NCBI GenBank assembly: GCA_020634855.1
Contig: JACKAU010000008.1
Span: 186,001-250,000 of the forward strand
Length of the DNA: 64,000 bases
Direction: 5' to 3'
Origin: Anaerolineales bacterium
GTDB taxonomy: Bacteria > Chloroflexota > Anaerolineae > 4572-78 > J111
Shown: in pieces, positions 51,525 to 58,681 of the stretch
How positions within the stretch are numbered: position 1 is the stretch's first letter
How the letters are laid out: each line of letters starts with the position of its first letter
Made by a program: the position numbers and the translations under genes
The notes under the pieces: generated by a model
Told to the model about the DNA's origin: nothing
Databases searched by the model: none
Seen by the model: only the letters and a program-made list of their open reading frames with translations

Positions 51525-52841
51525 TCAGCCGGGGGCGGCCCCCAAGCGGTGGAAGAGATGTTGGAGGGCGGGAGCCTGGGTCGCCTCGGCAAAGGCTTGT
51601 TCGTAGGCGTCCTCACGGTCGTCAGGTTCAATCATCTCGACACTCATGTGTTCCTGGCCGGTTTTGGCATGGAGCAAAAGCGTAGCAAACGGCTCACCGG
51701 CGGCAAAGTGGACGGTTTGGTGGGGGCGGGTGAACTGCCAATGGATGGCGATGGCGCAGGGCAAAATGGAGGCATCAACCAGGCTCTCCAAGGGATAGAG
51801 GGCATCTTTGGGCGCATTGATCGGCCCGCGCACCCAGAGGAGATGCTCGGCCTCGGTCTTGAATTGATAGCCCGGATAAAAGGTCAACCGTCCCTCACCC
51901 AAGTTACTCTGTACAAAGGCGGTCGCCGCTGGGGCCGCCCCGGCCGGCCGAATCTCGATATCCTCGGCCTTTGGTCCGCCGTTCCAGGTGGCGCTAAAGG
52001 CCACCGGACAGCGCAACTGCCGGCCTAGTTGAGCCGCCCCGACCAGGTCCGGGTTGGCGTAATTCAGGTTTGGCGTTGATTTTACACCGGGCTGCCTCCA
52101 TTCCTCCGCTGCGGGTTGCAGAGGGACGGCGGGGTCAACCAGCGGATAGGCCGTAATCTTCCGCTTTCCCCCCAATTCTCTGACGGGCTTATCAACCGGC
52201 CGAGGCGCTTCTCGAATATCCACGCGAGCGCCGGTCGCCGCTTCAAACTTGTATTGAAAGGCCTCGATATCAGGCCGGTAGGCGGCCGTTGCCAAGGCTT
52301 GGGTCTCCGCATCGTAGTAGGCTTGATAAGACCGGTGCGCCGAGCGGTTCAGATGCGGCAGGTTGACCTCGAGGCCCAGCAAGCGGCACATCCGGTTGAA
52401 ATCCGCTTCAAGGTGCTCGAACCGTCCGATAAAATCCATTTGCAGGCCGTCCGCGCTCAAGAAATCGTGTTGCAAACGGAGATGATTGCCGATGCCTTGG
52501 CTCGTCGCCGCCAGCTCGCAAGCCCGCCGGAGGCGCTGCTCCACCGTCATGTCTTTGAACCAGGGGGCCATCCAGGGACAGAAGATCTCCGAGACCAGCC
52601 GATCCCAAGGGTTCCTGACGAAGCAGAACTTGAAGTACGACTTGAGCTGCGCCGGCGTCAAGAGGTCGTAATCGACCAATTCCTGTAGGGTCAGGTGGTT
52701 GAGCGGCGTGTGGGGCACGCGCCCATGATCCCACTCGCCGGGCAGCAACCGGCAGCTCCCATCGCGAAGGGCCGTCTCGATGCTGGTGCCGGCTGTTTTG
52801 GGGATATGAATAAAGATGAAGCGGTGTTGGTGAGAGATCAT
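51525..52841 (-). CDS. Sulfotransferase fused to a DUF6065 domain
   Basis: A 438-aa two-part protein. Residues ~1-215 are a Sulfotransfer_2-type sulfotransferase: 5'-phosphosulfate loop 'IHIPKTAGTSIE' (~11-22) and 3'-phosphate motif 'FVRNPWDRLVSE' (~74-85). It should transfer sulfate from PAPS to an acceptor, probably a glycan or protein. Residues ~225-436 match DUF6065 (CPVAFSATWNGG, LTFYPGYQFKT, LWVRGPINAPKDALYPLE, WQFTRPHQTVHFAAGEPFA). The same domain forms the N-terminus of the glycosyltransferase at 55082. The fusion suggests the sulfotransferase works in the same assembly as those glycosyltransferases. No membrane segment is seen. Confidence 0.85.
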   Translation of the reverse strand: MISHQHRFIFIHIPKTAGTSIETALRDGSCRLLPGEWDHGRVPHTPLNHLTLQELVDYDLLTPAQLKSYFKFCFVRNPWDRLVSEIFCPWMAPWFKDMTVEQRLRRACELAATSQGIGNHLRLQHDFLSADGLQMDFIGRFEHLEADFNRMCRLLGLEVNLPHLNRSAHRSYQAYYDAETQALATAAYRPDIEAFQYKFEAATGARVDIREAPRPVDKPVRELGGKRKITAYPLVDPAVPLQPAAEEWRQPGVKSTPNLNYANPDLVGAAQLGRQLRCPVAFSATWNGGPKAEDIEIRPAGAAPAATAFVQSNLGEGRLTFYPGYQFKTEAEHLLWVRGPINAPKDALYPLESLVDASILPCAIAIHWQFTRPHQTVHFAAGEPFATLLLHAKTGQEHMSVEMIEPDDREDAYEQAFAEATQAPALQHLFHRLGAAPG

Positions 52842-52897
52842 TGCGCGGCCTTTCCGGTCAAATAGGAATGGCCGGCGGCCACCCCTCCGTTGTCGTG

Positions 52898-52930
52898 CTC
52901 TTCCCGGAAGCTCGTAGCTTCCGGGAAGAG
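52898..52930. repeat. Perfect 15-bp hairpin between PqqD-like and sulfotransferase genes
   Basis: 'ctcttcccggaagct' and 'agcttccgggaagag' with a 3-nt loop (cgt). It lies between the stop of the PqqD-like gene and the start of the sulfotransferase. There is no T-run, so it may be a REP-like element or an mRNA-stability hairpin; a terminator role is possible. Confidence 0.6.
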
Positions 52931-52997
52931 GGTTACGCTTACTTAAACGAATGATACGCCGGGTTCATCGTCGTAATGGACGTGACCGGCGCCGGGC

Positions 52998-53891
52998 TTA
53001 CTTGAACGTAAAGAGCGCCAGGTGGCTGGTGCCGTCGGACAAGCGCAGGATAAACTGGCGACAGGAGCCGGCCCAACTCTTCTGGGTTTTCCAGACATAG
53101 GTATACTGGTCCGCGCCCGCGTCGTAGGTTAGACCCTGGTTGGCCGTGGAGGTTTCCTCGATGGGGTCAACCGGCATACCGCCCTGGCAGGGGACATTCT
53201 GCGACACCGGATAGCCGGCAGCGATGATGGCCAGACCTTGATTGCCGTTCAGGCTAAACTTAATCGGGATGCCCCGGCCGGCTTTGACCTCGTTCACCGT
53301 GGGCGGGTTATCCACCGGCGGGAAGAAACCGCTGAACTGGAACGTCGGCGCTGGGGTCGTGGTCGGAGGTTGGGTCGTGGTCGTGGTCGGAGGTTGGGTG
53401 GTGGTGGTCGTCGGCGGCTGGGGCGTGGTGGTCGTCGGTGGTGGGGGCGTGGTGGTAAACGGCAGCCCGGTGGTGGTGGTCGTCGTCGGGTCATCACCGC
53501 CCAGGTCGGCCCGGGCAATCATCACCGGTGAGACGATGGGCAGCACGGCCAATGATAGCCCTATGCCGGCTAAGGTGGTTAGCATCTGCCGCCGGCTGAG
53601 TACAGGCTGGGGCGCTTGCGTCGTGGTAACCTTGGTTTGAAGCAAATTGGCTTTCTCCAATTCGTCCAGGGCCAGCCACAGCAACTCCTCAGCTTGTTGG
53701 CGCGGTATGTTGAACTTCCGGACCAGGCGATCCGTCAACTGCTGGGGCGTGGTCTGCCCGTCGCAGTGTTGAAAGACCAGAGCCGAGGTGGCGTTGAGTA
53801 CATAGGACTGTTGCTGTTGGGGGTCAAAAACGCCTAGCCCGTCCCCCACCGCTTCGCTGACAACAGCCGACTTTCTTTGTGGATTTTTCAT
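52998..53891 (-). CDS. PqqD-like domain, Tat/TM segment, mucin-like stretch and PxKF domain
   Basis: A 297-aa four-part protein. Residues ~8-90 look like PqqD ('YVLNATSALVFQHCDG', 'TPQQLTDRLVRKFN', 'LLWLALDELEKANLL'). Residues 99-126 are an internal twin-arginine-like hydrophobic stretch (SRRQMLTTLAGIGLSLAVLPIV), which would export the C-terminal part or anchor it. Residues ~135-183 are almost only Thr and Pro (TTTTTQPPTTTTTQPP), a mucin-like region. The rest resembles a PxKF domain ('GIPIKFSLNGNQGLAIIAAGYP', then cysteines). PqqD usually presents a peptide to radical-SAM or tailoring enzymes; here it is linked to a secreted part. This layout suggests a modified, possibly O-glycosylated, surface protein (inference). 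GGGGTAG precedes the ATG. Confidence 0.8.
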   Translation of the reverse strand: MKNPQRKSAVVSEAVGDGLGVFDPQQQQSYVLNATSALVFQHCDGQTTPQQLTDRLVRKFNIPRQQAEELLWLALDELEKANLLQTKVTTTQAPQPVLSRRQMLTTLAGIGLSLAVLPIVSPVMIARADLGGDDPTTTTTTGLPFTTTPPPPTTTTPQPPTTTTTQPPTTTTTQPPTTTPAPTFQFSGFFPPVDNPPTVNEVKAGRGIPIKFSLNGNQGLAIIAAGYPVSQNVPCQGGMPVDPIEETSTANQGLTYDAGADQYTYVWKTQKSWAGSCRQFILRLSDGTSHLALFTFK

Positions 53892-54017
53892 TGATCTACC
53901 CCTTGTTCTTAATGATACTGTTGATGAAAGAGAACTCGATTGGTTGCGTAGAGTTTATTCGGTTGAGAGGATTCGGTAATGCCTGGTCTGTAGCCGGCCG
54001 GCCTATCGCAACCGAAT

Positions 54018-54135
54018 GAATTCGGTCGCTGCTAAAGAAAACCGGTTGAAACCGGTTAGGGGGTTCCCCCTTAACGTGGTTTCAACACGTTTCTTTCTAT
54101 CAGGCGGCGAATTCATTCGCAGATATTAAAATACC
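54018..54135. repeat. ~116-bp dispersed palindromic repeat, copy 2
   Basis: Reverse-complement copy of 44029-44144 with few changes; 'aaccggttgaaaccggtt', 'ggttcccccttaacgtgg', 'tttcaacacgtttctttct' are diagnostic. It lies 125 bp from the PqqD-like start codon. Confidence 0.8.
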
Positions 54136-54215
54136 GAATCGTCTCCTGTTGTCTATGGCACCTCCTTTCGCACAGCAGGGAGCCGAAACCCGTTTATGGC
54201 AAGCACTTAAAAACC

Positions 54216-54255
54216 AGGTGACAATCACTTGAGCACAAATAAGTGACTGTCACCT
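54216..54255. terminator. Hairpin downstream of the GT2 gene
   Basis: 'aggtgacaatcactt' and 'aagtgactgtcacct' (one mismatch) around a 10-nt loop, ~28 bases past the stop of the GT2 gene at 54284. No T-run, so termination is not certain. Confidence 0.45.
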
Positions 54256-54283
54256 TTGAAACTACGTAAGTCCGGTTTCCTGT

Positions 54284-55078
54284 TCAGCTCTGCACCGGCG
54301 CTGGTTGTCCGGCCAAGGTGGCCAGATAGCTGGTCACCAACTGTTGGTAGTCACTTTTCCAATGCGGCTGTAACGGAATGACTCCCTGACGAATCTCACC
54401 CCGCCTGGCCCGCTGCCGGACGAAAGTCTCCACTTGATCGTGGCCCACGTTACCGCCGGGCTTGTAATGGCCAAACCCGCTCATGTGATAGGAGCCGGTG
54501 CCGCCCCAGCGGTAGATGTAGTAGATATCTTTAGCCCTGATGGGGTAAGGTTTAGTGGAGCCGGGAAAGCGCTTGGCCAGGCGCTCTTCAAAAACCAGGT
54601 CGTAACCGGTGCCGTCAGCCGCGTAGCCGCGGACGCCATCAAACAGTCGGCGCGACCAACAACTCCCGACATGAAAAAGGTTTCCAACCGGGCCACCCAG
54701 CTCCCCGTGCTGCCATACCCAGGCCTGAGCGGGTTTGAAGAAGCCCTGTTGCGGGTCAAAGTGTTCGATGGAAAAGCGCAGCCGGTGGGGCAGGTAGATA
54801 TCGTCATCATCCCACACAAAGAGCAGGTCATGCGAGGCCAGGGCGACCGCCACATTCATCTTCTCCCCAACCGTGTAAAAACGCTTGGGACAGTTGATCA
54901 CCTGCACCTCGGGGTGGTCAAAGCGCAATGTCTGTTCAACGTAGTCATTCAAGACAATCAATTCTTTGCGCCCCGGATAATCCTGGAGCAGGAAGGCGTA
55001 AATAGCTTCTTCCAGCACTTGGGGCCGGCCATAGGTTAGACAGATACAACTAACAGCAGGGTATTGGTTCATGGTCAA
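54284..55078 (-). CDS. Glycosyltransferase family 2
   Basis: A ~264-aa GT-A enzyme: 'YPAVSCICLTYGRPQVLEEAIYAFLLQDYPGRKELIVLNDY' (GT2 start), metal-binding 'FVWDDDDIYLPHRL' near ~90, and a C-terminal part with 'DIYYIYRWGGTGSYHMSGFG'. It aligns closely with the middle domain of the 818-aa protein upstream (FVWHDDDIYLPHRL; 'YYIYRWSGTGSYHLS'), so one arose from the other. Sugar and acceptor are unknown. It starts 3 bases after the stop of the 818-aa gene, as TTG (GAGG at 8 nt), or at the ATG at 55072; coupling in one operon is certain in layout. No membrane segment seen. Confidence 0.87.
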   Translation of the reverse strand: MTMNQYPAVSCICLTYGRPQVLEEAIYAFLLQDYPGRKELIVLNDYVEQTLRFDHPEVQVINCPKRFYTVGEKMNVAVALASHDLLFVWDDDDIYLPHRLRFSIEHFDPQQGFFKPAQAWVWQHGELGGPVGNLFHVGSCWSRRLFDGVRGYAADGTGYDLVFEERLAKRFPGSTKPYPIRAKDIYYIYRWGGTGSYHMSGFGHYKPGGNVGHDQVETFVRQRARRGEIRQGVIPLQPHWKSDYQQLVTSYLATLAGQPAPVQS

Positions 55079-55081
55079 TCG

Positions 55082-57538
55082 TTATACCTCACAACTATCG
55101 GCAAATTTCTCAAACAACCAGTCGTCGTCGCGTACGCGGCGGGCGGCGAATTCGGCCCGTTTGAGCCAGACATCGCTCTCCACCGCATAGGCCATCGCTG
55201 GGGCAAAATTGGCGTCGTTTTTCAAGGCCGTGACGACACGGGTCATGCGGGCCTGGTTGAAGTGGAGCAGGGCTACGCGCAGCAGATTGTGCGTTACCGC
55301 GCCCCATTCGACGTGGTAGGGATTGGATTTGCGGAAGTAGTGCAATACCGTCACCGCCGGGGCCAGCCACACTTCATAGCCCAACAGCCAGTAGCGCACA
55401 CACAGCTCCAAATCTTCCGACCCCCATTGCGGCATACCGGCGTCGAACGCGCCGGCCTGCTTTAGCGTATCGTGGCGCATGGCCATAAAGCCGCCGCCCA
55501 GGGTGGGTACGGGGTAGGGGTCAACCCCCTTCCAGGGTAGCCACTCCACCCGCAGCTTGGCTTCGGCAATCCGTTGGCCACACGCGACCGGGTATTCGGG
55601 CTTGCCCATCACCCCAATGCCGGGGCCAACCACGCCCACCTCCGGCCGGTTGAGGACGCAGGCGATGGGCTGCCACCAGCGTTCAGGCAGATCAAGATGG
55701 GCGTCGGCAAAGACCACAATCTCACCCTGGGCCTGGGCCAGTCCGCGATTACGCGCCCCGGCCACGCCTAACGCTTCAGGCGTGCGGATGAGATGGATGT
55801 TCGGGCAGGGTTCATCCACCAAAAAATCGGCGCTGCCGTCCGTCGAGCCATTATCAACGACAATGATCTCACTGTTGGCCGGCATCGTCGCCGCGAATTG
55901 CTCCACGGTGCGCTGTAACAATACCGACTCGTTGGACGCCGGCAAGATCACGCTAAGGCGAAGCGGATAATCGCCCCGGAAGAGTTGGTCTGCCTGCGCG
56001 GCGGGCAATGGCGGCGGCGGTGGAATGACGTGGAACGGAGGGGGAAACGGTATCTCTTCTTCCGCAGCGGCCGGCTTGGCCGGGGTGTGGCCGTTCCGGG
56101 CCGGAAGCGTGGCCAGGCGGCTCCGGACGAGGGCGCTATAGTCGTTCTTCCAGTGCGGCTTTAAGCGGATCTGGCCCTGGGGCATCTGTCCCTGCGCCGC
56201 CTGCTGCTCAACATAGGCCGCTACCTGCGGCGGCGCTTGTCCCTCTGACCCCAGCGCGCTCAAGTGATACGAGCCTGTCCCGCTCCAACGGTAGATGTAG
56301 TAGATGTCCGCCGGCCGGAGGGGATCAATGCGCATCGAGCCGGGGGCTTCTGCCTGACATAGCTGCTCAAATTCAAGGTCATAGCGATGGTCAACGTGCG
56401 GATAACCATGCACTTTACTGAATAGGTCGCGCCGCCAACAACTGCCGCCATGAAAAACGTTCCGCTCCGGGCCGCTAACCTGACCGTCATTCCAAAACCA
56501 GGCCTGGTCGGCTTTGAAAAATACCATGTTCTGGTCGCACCGGGTCACGCCCAAAGAAAGCCGGTGGGGTAGGTAGATATCATCATCGTGCCAGACAAAG
56601 ATGAGATCGTGCGAGGCCAACGCAACCGCGGCCTTGTACTTCTCGCCCACCGAATGGAAGCGGTGGGGCAGGTTGATGATGCGCACTTCGGGGTGATCGA
56701 AGCTGAGCGTTTGCTGGGCGTAATCGTTGAGGACAATCAACTCTTTCCGGCCGGGGTAATCTTGCTGCAAGAAGGAGTGGATCGCTTCTTCCAGCAGTTC
56801 GACGCGACCATAGGTGGGACAAATGCAACTGACCGGCGGGGGATCGGTGAGCTGGGCCGCCCAGGAACTGGGCGCGGCGGTGGGTTCACCGGCGTCGGCT
56901 GGGGCGGGTTGGAGTGGGGCCGCGCCCAGGCGGAGAAAGAGATCGTGCAGAGCAGGGTCATCGAGCATGTGTTGAAAGTCCTGCTCATAAGCCGCCTCAC
57001 CGTCCTGTGGGGTCATCACCTCGATATCGACCGGGGCCAGACCGGTTTTGGGGTAGAGCCGCAGTGTGGCGAACGGTTCGCCGGCGGCAAAGCGGATCGT
57101 TTGGTGGGGACGGGTGAACTGCCACTCGGCGACGATGGTACAGGGCAGCAGCGATGTGTCTACGATCTGCTCCAGAGGCGCCAGGCCATCTTTGGGCCGG
57201 TTGACGGGGCCGCGCAGCCACACGACATACGCTTCCTCGGTCTTGACTTGATAGCCCGGATAAAAGGTCAGCCGGCCCTGCCCCAGGTGGCTCTGCACAA
57301 AGGCGGGCTGATCGGTCGCCACCCCCGCCCACCGGATGTCAATATCCTCCGGCTGCGGGCCGCCGTTCCAGGTGGCCTCAAAGGCCGCCGGGCAAAGCAG
57401 TTGCCAGCCTTGTTGGCCGGCGCGAGCAAGGGCTAACTCGTCGGTTGGGGCGGGGTTAGCCTGATCCTGCGGTTGAAACTCCTCGGCGGGTTGCAGCGGG
57501 ACGGCCTGGTCATACAGCCGATAGACCTTGATGTTCAT
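55082..57538 (-). CDS. DUF6065 - GT2 - GT27-like fusion glycosyltransferase
   Basis: An 818-aa protein in three parts. ~1-215: DUF6065 (LLCPAAFEATWNGG, LTFYPGYQVKT, LRGPVNRPKDGLAPLE, WQFTRPHQT). ~230-430: a GT2 domain with 'VWHDDDIYLPHRL', similar to the next gene. ~530-790: a second GT-A domain with 'LSVILPASNES', 'EIIVVDNGSTDGS', the metal motif D-A-H in 'VFADAHLDLPERWW' (~613-615), 'FDAGMPQWGSEDLELC' (~703) and 'HYFRKSNPYH' (~731). The last motifs (DxH, 'DAGM..WG.E..E', H-x-FRK-x-x-PY) resemble polypeptide GalNAc-transferases (GT27). The protein may thus add sugar to Ser/Thr, then extend it. AGGAGG precedes the ATG. No membrane helix is evident. Confidence 0.85.
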   Translation of the reverse strand: MNIKVYRLYDQAVPLQPAEEFQPQDQANPAPTDELALARAGQQGWQLLCPAAFEATWNGGPQPEDIDIRWAGVATDQPAFVQSHLGQGRLTFYPGYQVKTEEAYVVWLRGPVNRPKDGLAPLEQIVDTSLLPCTIVAEWQFTRPHQTIRFAAGEPFATLRLYPKTGLAPVDIEVMTPQDGEAAYEQDFQHMLDDPALHDLFLRLGAAPLQPAPADAGEPTAAPSSWAAQLTDPPPVSCICPTYGRVELLEEAIHSFLQQDYPGRKELIVLNDYAQQTLSFDHPEVRIINLPHRFHSVGEKYKAAVALASHDLIFVWHDDDIYLPHRLSLGVTRCDQNMVFFKADQAWFWNDGQVSGPERNVFHGGSCWRRDLFSKVHGYPHVDHRYDLEFEQLCQAEAPGSMRIDPLRPADIYYIYRWSGTGSYHLSALGSEGQAPPQVAAYVEQQAAQGQMPQGQIRLKPHWKNDYSALVRSRLATLPARNGHTPAKPAAAEEEIPFPPPFHVIPPPPPLPAAQADQLFRGDYPLRLSVILPASNESVLLQRTVEQFAATMPANSEIIVVDNGSTDGSADFLVDEPCPNIHLIRTPEALGVAGARNRGLAQAQGEIVVFADAHLDLPERWWQPIACVLNRPEVGVVGPGIGVMGKPEYPVACGQRIAEAKLRVEWLPWKGVDPYPVPTLGGGFMAMRHDTLKQAGAFDAGMPQWGSEDLELCVRYWLLGYEVWLAPAVTVLHYFRKSNPYHVEWGAVTHNLLRVALLHFNQARMTRVVTALKNDANFAPAMAYAVESDVWLKRAEFAARRVRDDDWLFEKFADSCEV

Positions 57539-57634
57539 GGCGACTTGCCTCCTCTCAAAATACGACCACTGACGACCGACCGACGACCGCCAACATATTT
57601 TTATCGTTTAGTTGTAACCCTATTCATACCCACC

Positions 57635-57666
57635 GTCCACCGGTGCGGATTTCCGCGCCGGTGGAC
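57635..57666. terminator. Hairpin between the secreted protein gene and the fusion glycosyltransferase
   Basis: 15-bp arms 'gtccaccggtgcgga' and 'tccgcgccggtggac' (one mismatch) with a 2-nt loop, just past the stop of the gene at 57690. Without a T-run; a plausible transcript end or attenuator before the glycosyltransferase operon. Confidence 0.5.
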
Positions 57667-57689
57667 CTAAATAACCAACTGCCGCCGAA

Positions 57690-58268
57690 TTAGGGAGCAG
57701 GGGTACAACTGAGGTTTACGTCTATGAGGTCGAATGTACCACCAGTAATACCATCTACAGCTACACCAAGGCCGTTAGCATCGTCACCGGCGACAACCGT
57801 GTAATCAATGGATGCTGTTCCCTCGTCCTGATTAGAGACGTCTTGGATATCCACAGTAACTATGTCCCCAGCACTGTCGATAACAGCTGCGACTATACCT
57901 ATGCTACCACTCTCAGACTCAGTTCTTTGAGCCGTTATATCAGCGTGAAGAACCTCGCCAGGGTAGAACGCCAGGCCAGAAATAGCGTATACATAAAAGT
58001 AATCGTATGTTTGTGGGTCTGGAACCGCCGCATTCACGGCAGCGCAGCCCTCAGACGGTGGCACTTCACTTTGACACGCCCCTTCCGTGTCGCCGTGGGC
58101 CAGGTGGGCGGGTAAGGCCGGGGCGGCAATCTCCAACGTTACCCCATGGTCAGTACCGGGTTTGTGGCAAATAGTGACTTTTTCTTGACCTGCTGCTGAG
58201 GCTAAAGTAGCCCAAGCAGAACCGATCAATACAACAGCTAATAGGGTGAAACCAACTTTACGCAACAT
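57690..58268 (-). CDS. Secreted protein with 'KVTICHKPG' motif
   Basis: A 192-aa protein with a signal peptide (~1-25; FTLLAVVLIGSAWATLASA). The mature part opens 'GQEKVTICHKPGTDHGVTLEIAAPALPAHLAHGDTEGAC', a Cys/His-rich motif seen in many secreted bacterial proteins with no established function (it may bind a metal through Cys and His). A longer acidic beta-rich part with 'VTVDIQDVSNQDEGTASIDYTVV' follows and ends with a Cys (NLSCTPAP). CAGGAGAG precedes the ATG. It lies immediately upstream of the glycosyltransferase operon but is separated from it by a hairpin. Surface or matrix role is a guess. Confidence 0.75.
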   Translation of the reverse strand: MLRKVGFTLLAVVLIGSAWATLASAAGQEKVTICHKPGTDHGVTLEIAAPALPAHLAHGDTEGACQSEVPPSEGCAAVNAAVPDPQTYDYFYVYAISGLAFYPGEVLHADITAQRTESESGSIGIVAAVIDSAGDIVTVDIQDVSNQDEGTASIDYTVVAGDDANGLGVAVDGITGGTFDLIDVNLSCTPAP

Positions 58269-58681
58269 AGATATAACTCTCCTGTTTGCCCGCTTGTGGG
58301 GCGTAATATAGATAGATAGGAAACTTGATGTGGCCTACAAATTAGGGTCTAAATCATCAGATGTCGCCAATGACACCTCCTTTTTTATGATGAGCGGTGT
58401 ACCGCCGTGACCGGGCAATGGTAGCGGTCTGTACCTGCTAGGGAGTCTCCGGTGCAGGTACAGATTGAGGCCGTATAAGCCGTTGAGCGCCGCCTGGTCA
58501 ACCTAACGCTACTTGAGTTTGCCTGGGTTGGGTTCCAAGTCAGATACCCCATCCTTTACCTAATCTTAAAGTATAGTGGTCTTAGAAGTGTCTGTCCTGA
58601 TATAAAATGTATTAGTTTGTCGTATTTTTGGGGCGGGAGAGGAGATTAGTTACTAAATTCCATACGGAAAAAGGGAGGGTC
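58269..58681. other. Intergenic region between LAL regulator 3 and the secreted protein
   Basis: About 410 bases with no gene. The only structure I see is a hairpin 'ctgtacctgc' / 'gcaggtacag' (58429-58463, perfect 10-bp stem). The promoter of the secreted protein must lie here. Confidence 0.5.
58429..58463. repeat. Hairpin 'ctgtacctgc ... gcaggtacag'
   Basis: Perfect 10-bp stem around a 15-nt loop, within the 5' region of the secreted-protein gene, 160 bp from its ATG. Could be an operator-like dyad or a transcript end of neither gene; nothing else supports a choice. Confidence 0.45.

Larger units (their letters stand above)
53892..54283. other. Repeat-containing gap between GT2 and PqqD-like genes
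   Basis: About 390 bases with two structures: the second copy of the 'cgaatgaattcgcc' repeat (54018-54135) and a 15-bp-arm hairpin (54216-54255). No coding sequence seen. It contains the 5' region of the PqqD-like gene. Confidence 0.55.
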
